This document shows, one piece after another, positions 27,683-38,474 of a stretch of DNA of 64,000 nucleotides; within the stretch, counting starts at the first letter, position 1, and each line of letters begins with the position of its first letter. This stretch comes from Xenorhabdus poinarii G6 (lineage in GTDB: Bacteria > Pseudomonadota > Gammaproteobacteria > Enterobacterales > Enterobacteriaceae). Made by a program: the position numbers and the translations under genes. The DNA is taken from positions 1,178,001-1,242,000 of the forward strand of contig NZ_FO704551.1 in assembly GCF_000968175.1 (NCBI RefSeq), read 5' to 3'. The notes below the pieces were generated by a model. It was not told the DNA's origin, did no database searches, and worked only from the letters and a program-made list of their open reading frames with translations.

Positions 27683-27947
27683 GGAAATACCTATTATCTT
27701 GTTGTGATCTAATCTTAAAATAAGAAAAATGTTAAAAAACGATATGATTTATTAACAATACGAATCCCATTGCTGCAAAAAAGGTCAAAACGCTTGTTTT
27801 GCTACTGCAACAACATAAAAGTCTGTGTAGGATACCGTTTGCTAGCAATAAAGACAAAATATACTTAATAGTATTAATACTACAAAAAAGATTTTATCTT
27901 TTGTAGGTATTTTTTAAAAACTATACCTTTAATTGATTGAGGTCATG

Positions 27948-28403
27948 ATGAACACGACACCGCCTGTCAGACAAGGTTGGCTCAAGCGGATGCAGTTAGG
28001 ACAGCAATATTTGAAAATCTGGCCACAGGTCAAGCAGCTTTCACCTGTTTTTCCTGAAAATCGGGTGATTAAGGCGACGCGCTTTGGTATTCGCTTTATG
28101 CCGCCCCTGGCCATTTTCACGTTAACCTGGCAAATCGCGTTGAATGCTCAATTGGGACCGGCGATGGCGACAGCCCTGTTTGCCTGTAGTTTACCGTTAC
28201 AGGGGGTGTGGTGGTTGGGAAAACGCGCGGCAACACCCTTACCGGAACGGTTACTGAAATGGTTTTATGACATTCGGGAAAAATTTGCTCAGGCAGGGAT
28301 TGCGATGGCACCGGTGGAAAATCCACCCACTTATTTTGCCCTGGCCGAATTGCTTAAGCGAGCCTTTAAGCAATTAGACAACTCGTTTCTGGATGATATT
28401 TAA
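27948..28403 (+). CDS. yfbV: UPF0208 membrane protein YfbV
   Basis: A 151-residue inner-membrane protein, the same length as E. coli YfbV (TerW), which has been linked to insulation of the Ter macrodomain from its flanks. Two hydrophobic segments are predicted (about residues 45-65 and 68-90; [20 protein letters not shown] and [18 protein letters not shown]). The conserved C-terminus [11 protein letters not shown] matches the family. The ATG at 27948 is chosen because GAGG stands five bases upstream; TTG (27933) and ATG (27945) alternatives have poorer spacing. Divergent from ackA, as in E. coli. Confidence 0.9.
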   Translation: MNTTPPVRQGWLKRMQLGQQYLKIWPQVKQLSPVFPENRVIKATRFGIRFMPPLAIFTLTWQIALNAQLGPAMATALFACSLPLQGVWWLGKRAATPLPERLLKWFYDIREKFAQAGIAMAPVENPPTYFALAELLKRAFKQLDNSFLDDI

Positions 28404-28516
28404 ACCACCGACAACTGACTCATTGGATAACGGCCGGGTCTGTCATTGAACTGTCCGGCGGCAGGTTGGCATTGCGGATCAGTCATTGTTTAAAAACATC
28501 ATTGATAGGTGCCGAA

Positions 28517-30346
28517 TTGACTAGCGAATTGTTGTGGGTATTGACCCTGCTATTGATAGCGATTGTGCTTTTCACGACCAATAAAGTCAGAATGGATGTA
28601 GTGGCTTTACTGGTACTGGTTGCATTTGTTCTGAGTGGCACACTGACGTTGAGTGAAGCGACTGTCGGTTTTAGTGATCCCAATGTGTTACTGATTGCTG
28701 CCCTGTTTGTGATTGGGGAAGGGTTGGTCAGGACAGGGGTGGCTTATCAGATGGGAGATGGGTTGGTTCGTGTCGCCGGTAACAGTGAAACGAAGATGTT
28801 AGTCTGGTTAATGTTATCGGTGGCGGGGTTGGGCGCTTTTATGAGTTCAACGGGCGTTGTGGCCATCTTTATTCCCGTCGTCTTGAGCGTGGCCGCCAGG
28901 ATGAAAACCTCACCGGGCCGACTGATGATGCCGCTGGGGTTTGCCGGGTTAATCAGTGGCATGATGACGTTAGTGGCAACGCCCCCCAATATGATCGTCA
29001 ATAGTGAACTGGTGCGTGAGGGGCTGCAGGGGTTTGATTTCTTCGCCATTACACCGATTGGCATTTTAGTCTTGCTGGTGGGTATTGCTTACATGTTAGT
29101 AGCGCGTCGCTGGCTGGGGGGGAAAAATCACCAGGTAGTGGATGAACGATATCATCGGACATTCCGCGACTTAATCCGCGACTATAAATTATCCGGCCGA
29201 GCTCGTCGTTTCGCTATCCGTCAGGGATCACCTTTGATTGGACAGACATTGGATGAATCGGGATTGCGTGCGCGTTATAGTGCCAATGTGATCGGGATTG
29301 AGCGTTGGCGTAAATTTCGTCGGGTCATGGTTGCTGCCACCGGCGATAGAGAATTTCAGGCGCAGGATGTCCTGCTGGTGGATATGTCGAACAGTGATGT
29401 TGATTTGCGGGAATTTTGCCGTGAGCAACAGTTAGATCCCATGATATTACGTGGCGAATATTTTTCCGGGCAATCCCGCAATGTGGGTATGGCTGAGGTT
29501 TCCGTGATCCCGGAATCTGACTTGCTGGGGCAATCATTACGTGGGATGAAATTTCGCACGCGTTATGGGCTTAATGTGGTGGGCATTCGTCGCGGAGGAA
29601 AAGCCCTGGAAGGGAAATTAGTGGATGAACCCTTGCTGCTGGGGGATACGTTGCTGATGATTGGCGACTGGCGCTTGATCCGGGCGTTGAAAACAAAAAC
29701 GCCTGATTTTATTGTTCTGAATCTGCCAATTGAAGTGGAAAGTGCGGCTCCGGCGGCGTCACAAGCACCCCATGCTCTATTTTGTCTCGCCTTGATGGTG
29801 GCCATGATGCTGACCGATGAAATCCCTAATTTTATTGCTGCGTTAATTGCCTGCCTGTTAATGGGCAAATTCCGTTGTATTGATATGGAAAGCGCTTATC
29901 GAGCCATTCACTGGCCAAGTCTGATTTTGATTGTCGGCATGATGCCGTTTGCGCTGGCATTGCAAAAAACGGGCGGGATTGATCTGATTGTCCGGGGATT
30001 GATGGATATTGCAGGGAGTCGGGGGCCTCGGGTGATGTTGGTGTGCCTGTTTGTACTGTGTGCCGTCATTGGTTTGTTTATCTCCAATACCGCGACGGCG
30101 GTGTTAATGGCTCCGATTGCGATTGCCGCCGCGAAGGAAATGGCGGTTTCTCCCCTGCCTTTTGCCATGATTGTTGGTGTGGCGGCTTCCGCTGCGTTTA
30201 TGACGCCCGTGTCATCCCCTGTTAATACTTTGGTGCTTGGGCCGGGTGGCTATCGCTTTGCCGATTTTCTAAAACTTGGCATCCCTTTTACCTTAATTGT
30301 GATGGGAATCAGTGTGGCTATTATCCCAATACTTTTCCCATTCTAA
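28517..30346 (+). CDS. yfbS: SLC13-type anion transporter YfbS with two RCK_C domains
   Basis: A 609-residue inner-membrane protein close to E. coli YfbS (610). It has a block of N-terminal helices, with [20 protein letters not shown] and [11 protein letters not shown] typical of the DASS/CitM family. Two TrkA_C (RCK_C) domains follow at about residues 200-390 ([39 protein letters not shown]), then a second helix block with [13 protein letters not shown] and [18 protein letters not shown]. The substrate is unknown; a dicarboxylate or sulfate is suggested only by the family. The TTG at 28517 is preferred as start: AGGTG lies five bases upstream and the protein then aligns end to end with E. 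coli YfbS. An upstream TTG in frame (28466) lacks such a site. Confidence 0.9.
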   Translation: MTSELLWVLTLLLIAIVLFTTNKVRMDVVALLVLVAFVLSGTLTLSEATVGFSDPNVLLIAALFVIGEGLVRTGVAYQMGDGLVRVAGNSETKMLVWLMLSVAGLGAFMSSTGVVAIFIPVVLSVAARMKTSPGRLMMPLGFAGLISGMMTLVATPPNMIVNSELVREGLQGFDFFAITPIGILVLLVGIAYMLVARRWLGGKNHQVVDERYHRTFRDLIRDYKLSGRARRFAIRQGSPLIGQTLDESGLRARYSANVIGIERWRKFRRVMVAATGDREFQAQDVLLVDMSNSDVDLREFCREQQLDPMILRGEYFSGQSRNVGMAEVSVIPESDLLGQSLRGMKFRTRYGLNVVGIRRGGKALEGKLVDEPLLLGDTLLMIGDWRLIRALKTKTPDFIVLNLPIEVESAAPAASQAPHALFCLALMVAMMLTDEIPNFIAALIACLLMGKFRCIDMESAYRAIHWPSLILIVGMMPFALALQKTGGIDLIVRGLMDIAGSRGPRVMLVCLFVLCAVIGLFISNTATAVLMAPIAIAAAKEMAVSPLPFAMIVGVAASAAFMTPVSSPVNTLVLGPGGYRFADFLKLGIPFTLIVMGISVAIIPILFPF

Positions 30347-30358
30347 TGTTTTTGTCAG

Positions 30359-30384
30359 GCAGCGCCCCGATGAGATGGCGCTGC
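30359..30384 (+). terminator. Weak terminator-like hairpin after yfbS
   Basis: GCAGCGCC and GGCGCTGC form an 8-bp GC-rich stem with a 10-base loop, 13 bp after the yfbS stop. There is no T run after it. Confidence 0.4.
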
Positions 30385-30454
30385 TGGTGGGAATAATAAA
30401 TTAACGCTGATGAACTATTGCAATTGCTTAATTAAAGTTATGTTAACGTGATGC

Positions 30455-31036
30455 TCATAGACTGATCTCATCGAGGGACAGGCTGAAACTCGGTACGAAG
30501 ATTTCCATGAAGTAATCCATTTCTTCGCTGCGGCGTTCCGCTAGCGTCTTAACTAATCGGTTTTTGGCTTGATGAAACTCGGTATTGCCCGCTGAGATTT
30601 CTTCCAGACATTTCAAGTAAGCACACAGTGCATCAGCCTGTTTGATAAGACGGATCTCTTCTTCAGTCTGGTAATGTTCATCCAGCACAGAACGAAAATC
30701 TTCCTGTAGTTCAGTGGGTAACATATTGAGTAACTTTTGCTGGGCGATTTTCTCTATCTTCTTATATTCATGGGCAATTTGTGGATTGTAATACTTAATA
30801 GGTGTTGGCAAATCGCCGGTGATGATCTCGCTGGCATCGTGATACATTGCTAGCAAGGCGATCCGCTCGGCATTAATATTTCCATTGAATTTACGGTTTT
30901 TGATGATTGCCAGTGCGTGTGCAACAAAAGCAACCTGCAAACTGTGCTCTGATACATTTTCTGTGCGCACATTTCGCATAAGAGGCCAACGGTTAATTAA
31001 TTTTAGGCGGGATAATTGGGCAAAAAAATGGCTCAT
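30455..31036 (-). CDS. yfbR: 5'-deoxynucleotidase YfbR
   Basis: A 193-residue HD-domain phosphohydrolase close to E. coli YfbR (199), which removes the phosphate from deoxyribonucleoside 5'-monophosphates and takes part in nucleotide salvage. The metal ligands are visible: His in [11 protein letters not shown] (about residue 32), the HD pair in [18 protein letters not shown] (about 67-68), and the distal Asp in [15 protein letters not shown] (about 135). Cytoplasmic. It follows alaA on the same strand, but a stem-loop (31138-31178) lies between them, so it is probably transcribed separately. Confidence 0.95.
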   Translation of the reverse strand: MSHFFAQLSRLKLINRWPLMRNVRTENVSEHSLQVAFVAHALAIIKNRKFNGNINAERIALLAMYHDASEIITGDLPTPIKYYNPQIAHEYKKIEKIAQQKLLNMLPTELQEDFRSVLDEHYQTEEEIRLIKQADALCAYLKCLEEISAGNTEFHQAKNRLVKTLAERRSEEMDYFMEIFVPSFSLSLDEISL

Positions 31037-31137
31037 AATTTTCTCTTATTGCGGAATGATAGGATTCATTGTGGGCGGAGTAGAAAGGGAAGTAAATCGA
31101 TCGGAGATGAATTTTATTCAGTATATTTTCAACTAAT

Positions 31138-31178
31138 AACCTATCCCATTCATTTATTCATATTTTCTGGGATAGGTT
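31138..31178 (-). terminator. Stem-loop after alaA
   Basis: AACCTATCCCA and TGGGATAGGTT form a perfect 11-bp stem with a 19-base loop, 20 bp downstream of the alaA stop. TTATTAG follows on the minus strand, a weak T-rich tract. Confidence 0.5.
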
Positions 31179-31197
31179 TTCCATCGGGATATTCTAG

Positions 31198-32412
31198 TTA
31201 TTGGCGATAGTTACCGATAAAGCGGGCAAATTTTTCAATAGCCATTTGCAAGTCAGTGACATGCGGCAATGTGACAATGCGAACATGGTCAGGTTCTGGC
31301 CAGTTAAATGCCGTGCCTTGAACCAGCAACACTTTTTCCTGTAGTAAAAGATCGAAGACCATTTTTTGGTCGTTGTGGATATTGAAACGTTTGGTATCTA
31401 TTTTCGGGAACATGTAGAGAGCCCCCATGGGTTTCACACAGGAGACGCCGGGGATTTGGTTAATCAGTTCCCATGCGCGATTACGCTGCTCATAAAGCCT
31501 GCCACCAGGGAGAATAAATTCACTGATACTCTGATAACCCCCTAATGCCGTTTGAATGGCGTGCTGCATCGGCACATTGGCGCAAAGGCGCATTGAGGCC
31601 AGCATTTCCAGCCCTTCAATATAATCTTTCGCCTGTTTTTTTGGGCCGTTCAGCACCATCCATCCCTGGCGGAAACCCGCAACTCGATACGTTTTGGACA
31701 AGCCATTAAAGGTCACGGTAAAGAGATCCGGCGCTAATGCTGCGATCGAGTGATGTTGGGCATCATCGTATAGTATCTTGTCATAAATCTCGTCAGCAAA
31801 GATAATCAGATTATGCTGGCGGGCAATGTCAACGATTTCCAGCAATAATTCCTTGCTGTATACCGCACCGGTTGGGTTATTCGGGTTAATAATTACGATG
31901 CCACGGGTACGTGGGGTAATTTTACGGCGGATATCCTCTAAATCAGGAAACCAGCCTTGTTGTTCATCGCACAGATAATGGACAGCTTGACCGCTAGAAA
32001 GTGAGACTGCCGCAGTCCAGAGAGGGTAGTCAGGTGCGGGCACCAACATTTCATCCCCGGTATTTAACAGTGCCTGCATAGATTGCACGATGAGTTCGGA
32101 AACACCGTTACCGATAAAGATATCTTCAACGGTAACGTCCAGCATATTTCTGGCCTGGTAATGCTGCATGATCGCTTTACGCGCAGAATACAACCCTTTT
32201 GAATCGGAATAGCCCTGAGCCGTTGGCAGGTTACGGATGACATCAACTAAGATTTCATCCGGTGCTTCAAATCCAAATGGCGCCGGATTGCCAATATTTA
32301 ATTTCAGTACCTTATTACCTTCTTCTTCGAGTCTTTTTGCTTCTTTAAGGGTATTTCCCCGGATATCGTAGCAGACATTCTCTAATTTGCTGGATTTATT
32401 AATGGAAAACAT
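31198..32412 (-). CDS. alaA: Glutamate-pyruvate aminotransferase AlaA
   Basis: A 404-residue class-I PLP aminotransferase close to E. coli AlaA (YfbQ, 405), which makes alanine from pyruvate and glutamate. Signatures include LNIGNPAPFGF, SDSKGLYSARKAI, NPNNPTGAVYS, FADEIYDKILYDD with the PLP-binding Asp and Tyr, FNGLSKTYRVAGFRQGW with the Schiff-base lysine near residue 240, and HVRIVTLP with the carboxylate-binding Arg. The start at 32412 (MFSINKSSKLENV) matches the family; in-frame ATGs at 32454 and 32472 would add 14-20 non-conserved residues. The ribosome binding site before 32412 is weak, so the longer forms cannot be ruled out. Upstream neighbour of lrhA, divergent, as in E. coli. Confidence 0.93.
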   Translation of the reverse strand: MFSINKSSKLENVCYDIRGNTLKEAKRLEEEGNKVLKLNIGNPAPFGFEAPDEILVDVIRNLPTAQGYSDSKGLYSARKAIMQHYQARNMLDVTVEDIFIGNGVSELIVQSMQALLNTGDEMLVPAPDYPLWTAAVSLSSGQAVHYLCDEQQGWFPDLEDIRRKITPRTRGIVIINPNNPTGAVYSKELLLEIVDIARQHNLIIFADEIYDKILYDDAQHHSIAALAPDLFTVTFNGLSKTYRVAGFRQGWMVLNGPKKQAKDYIEGLEMLASMRLCANVPMQHAIQTALGGYQSISEFILPGGRLYEQRNRAWELINQIPGVSCVKPMGALYMFPKIDTKRFNIHNDQKMVFDLLLQEKVLLVQGTAFNWPEPDHVRIVTLPHVTDLQMAIEKFARFIGNYRQ

Positions 32413-33214
32413 AGGGTGCTTTGGCCTCTTGGCAAAATGGGATACTACCGGCATAAAAAGTATAGTGATCAATGTACTCTTCTCGGTCTGTATTTTGAAG
32501 AGAGTCTGATGTCTTTGGTTAAAACGGTTGCTTTAAGAATAAATGAATAAGCACGCCAACTAAAAAACCGACTTTGGTTGGTGTTTTGTTTTAATTTTGT
32601 TTGTTTTGTTGGTTTTAAATTTCGAGTAATGGCGTGTTTTTAGTTGACGGCTCAAGGGTGAGATGACATTTTGACGGCTGTTTTTCAGTTTGTGCCTCCG
32701 ATAGTCTTTAATTTGTCAATAAAAGTAAGGAGGTTTGTATAATGTATTCTTATGATTTATCTTTGTTGGCCTAAAATTTATTTAGGTTTTTATCGCATGA
32801 TATTTCGACAACTTTTCTGGGTTTTGACCCATAACATTTTCAGATCTATTTAATGAAATGTTTATTCATTAAAAATGCTAATAGTATCTGGTGATGTTAA
32901 GCATTGCTAATTCAGATTACGCTATTCTTTGAAGCAAGTCAGAAAAAGGATATTTGTGCTGGAAATTGGTGATTATGTGATGTAAATAGGGTTTTATCTT
33001 TAATTAACTTTGGGATTGCATAAATTTTGTTAAGAAAGGAGAAAATAAAACCCATGATGATCTGAATAGTGAAAAAAATGCAGTAAATCTTTGCCCTATT
33101 TAATAGAGTAGAGTAATGTCACAATCGGTATTATTTTATTTGATACTACTGAAGTAACAACACCAGGCTAGTTAATTGATTAAAGAACCATAGAATATAA
33201 GAAGACATTAGAAT
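32413..33214. other. Long AT-rich region between alaA and lrhA
   Basis: About 740-800 bases with no convincing gene. It is divergent promoter space for alaA (minus) and lrhA (plus). A striking T-rich tract (about 32579-32640, made of GTTTTGTTTT-like units) and several T/A runs are present. The distance to the lrhA ATG leaves room for a long untranslated leader. No specific operator can be assigned. Confidence 0.5.
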
Positions 33215-34207
33215 ATGATCAATGCAAATCGTCAGATAATAAACCTCGATCTCGATCTGCTAAGAACTTTTGTTGCCGTTGCTGATTTAAATACGTTTGC
33301 AGCCGCCGCAGCAGCAGTTTCTAGAACGCAGTCAGCTGTGAGTCAGCAAATGCAGCGCCTGGAACAACTCGTGGGAAGAGAACTATTCGCTCGCCATGGG
33401 CGCAATAAGCTTCTGACTGAGCACGGGCTTCAACTTCTGGGTTATGCACGTCAAATTCTTCGTGCTAATGACGATGCAACAGCATCATTGACTTATAATG
33501 ATGCAGACGGTGAATTAAGGGTGGGTGTATCAGATGACGCTGTTGATACATTGCTGCCTTTTTTATTAAACCGTATTGCTTCTGTCTATCCACGTGTGGC
33601 TGTTGATGTACGGATTAAGCGTGCTCAATTTATCGAAAGCATGCTGGATAACCATGAAATTGATTTGGCATTAACCACAGCAAAAATTAACCACCATCCT
33701 AAAACGCTTCTGCGTTCTTCGCCTGTTTTATGGCATTGTGCGCCAGATTTTCAATTACAGACGAACGAACCTGTCCCGTTGGTTGTGATGGATATGACTA
33801 ACCCTTTCCGTCAGATCGCTCAGGAGACGCTGGAAATGGCCGGCATTCCGTGGCGTATTGCGTATGAAGCGGCTTCACTGTCTGCTGTTCGTGCGGCGGT
33901 GAATGCTGAAGTCGGTGTTACCGCTCGCCCTCTGGAAATGCATAATGCAGATCTGAGAATTTTAGGTGAAAGTGAAGGCTTACCTCGCCTGCCGGAAATC
34001 CAATTCTTCTTGTACCGTAATAGTCATGAGCAGAATGAAGCGGTTTTAACTGTTTTTGACGCAATAGAAAATAAAAAAACACCTTATGCCGTAACACCAA
34101 TTGAATCCGATGAATCTGATGAAGTGGATGAATTTATTGATTCTATTGACGCGATTAAATCGACCGAAGATATTAATGATAATTCCGTTGAAGATATAGA
34201 CAAATAA
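33215..34207 (+). CDS. lrhA: LysR-type regulator LrhA/HexA/PecT
   Basis: A 330-residue LysR-family transcription factor. The helix-turn-helix occupies about residues 12-71 (LDLLRTFVAVADLNTFAAA, RTQSAVSQQMQRLEQ, GRELFARHGRNKLLTEHG), and the effector domain about 98-285. The position between alaA and nuoA identifies it as LrhA (HexA in Photorhabdus, PecT in Dickeya). LrhA-type proteins regulate flhDC and motility; in Xenorhabdus LrhA is reported to affect motility and virulence, and in Photorhabdus HexA represses secondary metabolism. It is longer than E. coli LrhA (312) because of a very acidic C-terminal tail of about 35 residues (SDESDEVDEFIDSID). Only a weak AGAAGA precedes the ATG. Confidence 0.93.
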   Translation: MINANRQIINLDLDLLRTFVAVADLNTFAAAAAAVSRTQSAVSQQMQRLEQLVGRELFARHGRNKLLTEHGLQLLGYARQILRANDDATASLTYNDADGELRVGVSDDAVDTLLPFLLNRIASVYPRVAVDVRIKRAQFIESMLDNHEIDLALTTAKINHHPKTLLRSSPVLWHCAPDFQLQTNEPVPLVVMDMTNPFRQIAQETLEMAGIPWRIAYEAASLSAVRAAVNAEVGVTARPLEMHNADLRILGESEGLPRLPEIQFFLYRNSHEQNEAVLTVFDAIENKKTPYAVTPIESDESDEVDEFIDSIDAIKSTEDINDNSVEDIDK

Positions 34208-34224
34208 GTCCAATGTATTTTATA

Positions 34225-34261
34225 GGCTAATGTCTCCATTGTAATCATGGAGATATTAGCC
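34225..34261 (+). terminator. Terminator of lrhA
   Basis: GGCTAATGTCTCCAT and ATGGAGATATTAGCC make a 15-bp stem (one G-U pair) with a 7-base loop, starting 17 bp after the lrhA stop, and are followed by TGTTGTTAATTATT. Confidence 0.8.
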
Positions 34262-34917
34262 TGTTGTTAATTATTGACGAATAATCCTTTCCACTTTTCA
34301 TTTCCATTTCTGATATTTCCAACACGAAATATATCCTATTAAATTTTCTATATCTTTCTGAGCTTAGTTAAAAGAATGTTTATTTGTTAACAAGATTAAT
34401 TTCTTCAGTTGATAAAATAACCCCTTTTTTCAGAAATAGTTTTCTTATTGCCCACCCTCAGTTCTTTTTAGAAACAACTCATTAAAAATTGAATGAATTT
34501 CGTTCAGGTGCTGAATGTTTTTCAGTAAAAATGTGCACTTGATCATAAAAATACCCCAAGTAGTACAGTGGAAAGACAGGTTTTTCCTGCGATAATGGTG
34601 TAGTAAAGTCGAGTTATCGGTTAGACTAGTTAAATCGGGACGGTGTTTTTTTATGCAACTGACTCGTTTTAGCGATATATCAGCACAATCTGTTAATCAA
34701 CGGTTTGCTGTTTGTAAATAAATGTGTAAGTGTTTTTGCCGTTGTGGCAAATATTGTTGAGAGGAATAAAAACTGAGACGATTCACGCGAGGCAACATAT
34801 TGATTAGCGCGGTTTCAGATTTGGTGATTATTCCTTCCTATGAATCGATGTGGTGCAACACTGCCGGTAAAAAGAGCAGAAACCTTGACGCCACTTTTTG
34901 ATGAGTAAGCAACGAGT
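34262..34917. other. nuo promoter and leader region
   Basis: About 650 bases without a convincing gene, AT-rich on the left and more balanced from about 34600. It should hold the nuo promoter(s) and leader. In E. coli nuo is controlled from a long upstream region by ArcA, NarL and Fis; individual sites could not be placed here. A 22-codon frame at 34653 (MQLTRFSDISAQ) was seen but lacks support. Confidence 0.5.
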
Positions 34918-35364
34918 ATGTCTACATCCACTGGAATTTTGGCCCATCACTGGGCATTTGCAGTTTTCTTCATCGGTGCTCTTGGCTTATGTGTACTCAT
35001 GTTACTGGGTGGGTACTTCATGGGAGGCAGGGCGAAAGCCAGAGCAAAACACGTACCTTACGAATCAGGTATTGATTCTGTCGGCAGTGCTCGTCTGCGT
35101 CTGTCGGCGAAGTTTTATCTGGTTGCCATGTTCTTTGTGATCTTCGACGTTGAAGCCCTTTTCCTGTACGCCTGGGCCGTCTCAATCAAAGAGAGCGGCT
35201 GGTTGGGCTTTGCCGAAGCCAGCATTTTCATTTTGGTGTTATTGGCAGGCTTGGTTTATCTGGCACGCATTGGCGCGTTGGATTGGACACCTGCACGTTC
35301 AAAACGTCAGGTCAGTAAACCGAGTGCTGACACGTATACCAACAACAGTCATGTGCAGTCATAG
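34918..35364 (+). CDS. nuoA: NADH-quinone oxidoreductase subunit A
   Basis: A 148-residue membrane subunit of complex I with three helices. The conserved inter-helix loop [24 protein letters not shown] carries the invariant Cys-to-Ser position of enterobacteria, and [14 protein letters not shown] holds the conserved acidic residues of the quinone-channel region (ND3). First gene of a 13-gene operon in the same order as in E. coli. The start [14 protein letters not shown] matches the family. Confidence 0.97.
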   Translation: MSTSTGILAHHWAFAVFFIGALGLCVLMLLGGYFMGGRAKARAKHVPYESGIDSVGSARLRLSAKFYLVAMFFVIFDVEALFLYAWAVSIKESGWLGFAEASIFILVLLAGLVYLARIGALDWTPARSKRQVSKPSADTYTNNSHVQS

Positions 35365-35376
35365 CGAGGCATAAAG

Positions 35377-36051
35377 ATGGATTATACGCTCACCCGCATC
35401 GATCCGAACGGTGAGAATGACCGTTATCCCCTGCAAAAACAGGAAACTGTCAGTGATCCCTTAGAACAGCACGTTCACCGTAGTGTCTATATGGGAAAAT
35501 TGGAACATGCGCTGCATGATGTGGTGAACTGGGGAAGAAAAAACTCCTTGTGGCCTTATAACTTTGGGCTTTCTTGCTGTTATGTGGAAATGGTGACGTC
35601 ATTTACCGCTGTTCACGATGTTGCTCGTTTTGGTGCAGAAGTATTACGGGCATCCCCCCGTCAGGCTGACTTTATGGTGGTTTCGGGAACCTGCTTTGTC
35701 AAAATGGCGCCCGTCATTCAACGTCTGTACGATCAAATGCTGGAACCGAAATGGGTGATTTCTATGGGCGCCTGCGCAAATTCCGGTGGTATGTACGATA
35801 TTTACTCTGTCGTGCAGGGGGTTGATAAATTTATCCCCGTCGATGTTTATATCCCTGGCTGTCCTCCTCGCCCGGAGGCCTATATGCAGGCACTGCTGCT
35901 ATTGCAGGAGTCCATAGGCAAAGAACGCCGCCCATTATCATGGGTGGTTGGCGATCAGGGGGTTTACCGCGCCAATATGCAATCAGAAAGAGAACGGAAG
36001 CGTGGTGAACGTATTGCAGTGAAAAACCTGCGGACGCCAGACGAAATTTAA
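35377..36051 (+). CDS. nuoB: NADH-quinone oxidoreductase subunit B
   Basis: A 224-residue peripheral-arm subunit that ligates the N2 [4Fe-4S] cluster, the last one before quinone. The four ligands are in SCCYVEM (adjacent cysteines), [10 protein letters not shown] and PGCPPRPEA. It starts 12 bp after nuoA and ends 75 bp before nuoCD, the largest gap near the front of the operon. Confidence 0.98.
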   Translation: MDYTLTRIDPNGENDRYPLQKQETVSDPLEQHVHRSVYMGKLEHALHDVVNWGRKNSLWPYNFGLSCCYVEMVTSFTAVHDVARFGAEVLRASPRQADFMVVSGTCFVKMAPVIQRLYDQMLEPKWVISMGACANSGGMYDIYSVVQGVDKFIPVDVYIPGCPPRPEAYMQALLLLQESIGKERRPLSWVVGDQGVYRANMQSERERKRGERIAVKNLRTPDEI

Positions 36052-36126
36052 GGCTTTTAGCCATATAGCGTAACCAGAGCAATGTGTTGCGATCACAAAA
36101 ACCCTGATCAAGCGTTGTGGTGAAGA

Positions 36127-37926
36127 ATGATGACAGATCAGATCGCGCAAGAAAGCGCACAGCCTGCCTGGGCAACACGAGATCATCTTGATGATCCGGT
36201 TGTCGGCGAGCTTTACCGTCAATTTGGCCCGGACGCCTTTACCATCCAGCCGACCCGTACCGGTATGCCCGTTGTTTGGGTCAGGCGGGAACAGTTACTG
36301 GAAGTAATCACGTTCCTGAGAAAACGACCCAAACCTTATGTGATGCTATTTGATTTACATGGTGTCGATGAGCGGCTGCGCGCTTATCGGGCAGGGTTGC
36401 CGGCGGCCGATTTTTCGGTGTTTTATCACCTGATTTCTATTGAGCGCAACCGAGACATTATGTTGAAAGTTGCCCTCACTGAATCTGACCTGAATATCCC
36501 GACAATCACGTCCATTTTCCCGAATGCCAATTGGTATGAACGTGAAACGTGGGAAATGTTTGGCATTATATTTAACGGCCATCCGAATTTGCGCCGCATC
36601 TTGATGCCACCGACATGGGAAGGGCACCCACTGCGCAAAGAATATGCTGCGCGTGCCACGGAATTTGATCCTTTCATGTTGACGAAGCAGAAAGAAGATC
36701 TGGAAATGGAAGCGCTGACTTTCAAACCCGAAGAATGGGGCATGAAGCGAAGCACTGACAACGAAGACTTCATGTTTCTCAACCTCGGCCCGAACCACCC
36801 TTCTGCTCATGGCGCATTCCGCATCATTCTGCAACTTGATGGCGAAGAAATCGTTGATTGCGTTCCCGATATTGGCTACCACCATCGTGGTGCGGAAAAA
36901 ATGGGCGAACGCCAGTCGTGGCACAGCTATATCCCTTATACCGATCGTATTGAATATCTGGGGGGATGTGTTAACGAAATGCCTTATGTGCTGGCGGTTG
37001 AGAAGCTGGCCGGTATTGATGTCCCGGATCGTGTGAAAACAATTCGTGTCATGTTATCTGAGTTGTTTCGCATTAATAGCCATTTGCTTTATATCACCAC
37101 CTTTATCCAGGACGTTGGTGCAATGACTCCCGTCTTTTTTGCCTTTACTGACCGGCAGAAAGTTTACGATGTTGTTGAGGCCATTACGGGATTCCGTATG
37201 CATCCGGCCTGGTTTCGCATCGGGGGGGTTGCACATGACCTGCCACGCGGTTGGGACAAACTACTGCGTGAATTGCTGGACTGGCTACCGAAGCGATTAA
37301 ATTCTTATGTCAAAGCAGCCTTGAAAAACAGTGTCCTGAAAGGGCGTTCGGTGGGTGTGGCGGCCTACAATGCTAAACAGGCTTTGGACTGGGGCGTGAC
37401 CGGTGCGGGGTTGCGTGCAACCGGCATGAGCTTTGACGTGCGTAAATGGCGTCCCTATTCCGGTTATGAAAATTTTGAATTTGAAGTCCCGACCGGCTAC
37501 AACGGCGATTGCTACGACCGTGTGATGCTGAAAGTGGAAGAAATCCGTCAGAGTATGCGTATTCTTGAGCAGTGTCTTCACAATATGCCGGCAGGCCCAT
37601 TCAAGGCTGATCACCCATTGACAACGCCGCCCCCGAGAGAACGGACGTTGCAGCACATCGAAACCATGATTAACCACTTCTTGCAAGTGTCATGGGGACC
37701 CGTCATGCCGGCCAATGAATCATTCCAGATGATTGAAGCGACTAAGGGAATTAACAGTTATTACCTGACCAGTGATGGCAGCACGATGAGCTATCGTACC
37801 CGCATCCGTACACCCAGTTTTGCTCACTTGCAGCAAATTCCGTCGGTGATCCGCGGTAGCCTGGTTTCTGACCTTATCGTCTATCTGGGCAGTATCGATT
37901 TTGTTATGTCTGATGTGGATCGCTAA
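36127..37926 (+). CDS. nuoC: NADH-quinone oxidoreductase fused subunits C and D
   Basis: A 599-residue fusion typical of gammaproteobacteria. The N-terminal NuoC part (about 1-190; [37 protein letters not shown]) is joined to the NuoD part (about 205-599; [38 protein letters not shown] split around the quinone-site His, [14 protein letters not shown] at the end). NuoD forms much of the quinone cavity. Two ATG codons (36127, 36130) follow one another, and either could start the protein. Confidence 0.97.
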   Translation: MMTDQIAQESAQPAWATRDHLDDPVVGELYRQFGPDAFTIQPTRTGMPVVWVRREQLLEVITFLRKRPKPYVMLFDLHGVDERLRAYRAGLPAADFSVFYHLISIERNRDIMLKVALTESDLNIPTITSIFPNANWYERETWEMFGIIFNGHPNLRRILMPPTWEGHPLRKEYAARATEFDPFMLTKQKEDLEMEALTFKPEEWGMKRSTDNEDFMFLNLGPNHPSAHGAFRIILQLDGEEIVDCVPDIGYHHRGAEKMGERQSWHSYIPYTDRIEYLGGCVNEMPYVLAVEKLAGIDVPDRVKTIRVMLSELFRINSHLLYITTFIQDVGAMTPVFFAFTDRQKVYDVVEAITGFRMHPAWFRIGGVAHDLPRGWDKLLRELLDWLPKRLNSYVKAALKNSVLKGRSVGVAAYNAKQALDWGVTGAGLRATGMSFDVRKWRPYSGYENFEFEVPTGYNGDCYDRVMLKVEEIRQSMRILEQCLHNMPAGPFKADHPLTTPPPRERTLQHIETMINHFLQVSWGPVMPANESFQMIEATKGINSYYLTSDGSTMSYRTRIRTPSFAHLQQIPSVIRGSLVSDLIVYLGSIDFVMSDVDR

Positions 37927-37928
37927 CG

Positions 37929-38474
37929 ATGCAAAGTGAATTTAACGCAAACAAGCAGGCACGCCTGGATGTGGTTAACGTAACGGATGCTCAGACACCG
38001 GATAAGTTTGTCTTGAGCGCTGAAGAACGGGATGCCATTGAGCAGGAAAAACACCACTATGAAGATCCGCGTGCTGCGTCAATCGAAGCACTGAAAATTG
38101 TGCAAAAGCAGCGTGGCTGGGTTCCCGATGGTGCCATTTATGCCATTGCTGACGTCTTGAGTATTCCGGCCAGTGATGTGGAAGGGGTAGCAACGTTCTA
38201 CAGCCAGATTTACCGACAACCAGTCGGTCGTCACATTATCCGTTACTGTGACAGCGTGGTATGCCATATCACAGGCTTTCAAGGTGTTCAGGCGGCGATA
38301 GAGTCTCACCTGAATATTCGTCCGGGGCAGACCACCGCAGATGGGCGTTTCACACTATTGCCAACCTGCTGTCTGGGTAACTGTGATAAGGGACCGACCA
38401 TGATGATTGATGATGATACCCACAGTTACGTGAAACCTGAAGAAATACAAACATTACTGGAGCAGTATCCATGA
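37929..38474 (+). CDS. nuoE: NADH-quinone oxidoreductase subunit E
   Basis: A 181-residue thioredoxin-fold subunit holding the N1a [2Fe-2S] cluster, with ligands in YCDSVVCH and [13 protein letters not shown]. It is about 15 residues longer than E. coli NuoE (166) because of an N-terminal extension before [21 protein letters not shown]. The extension has no clear ribosome binding site, but no better start is seen. It begins two bases after the nuoCD stop and overlaps nuoF by ATGA. Confidence 0.96.
   Translation: MQSEFNANKQARLDVVNVTDAQTPDKFVLSAEERDAIEQEKHHYEDPRAASIEALKIVQKQRGWVPDGAIYAIADVLSIPASDVEGVATFYSQIYRQPVGRHIIRYCDSVVCHITGFQGVQAAIESHLNIRPGQTTADGRFTLLPTCCLGNCDKGPTMMIDDDTHSYVKPEEIQTLLEQYP

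Noticed and set aside
24315..27707. Open frames of up to 207 codons opposite pta and ackA
   Set aside because: They overlap highly conserved genes along their full length and show no recognisable protein features.
34653..34721. A 22-codon frame (MQLTRFSDISAQ...) in the nuo leader
   Set aside because: Its start resembles the first residues of Rrf2-type regulators, but the match is too short and no good ribosome binding site or conservation can be shown.
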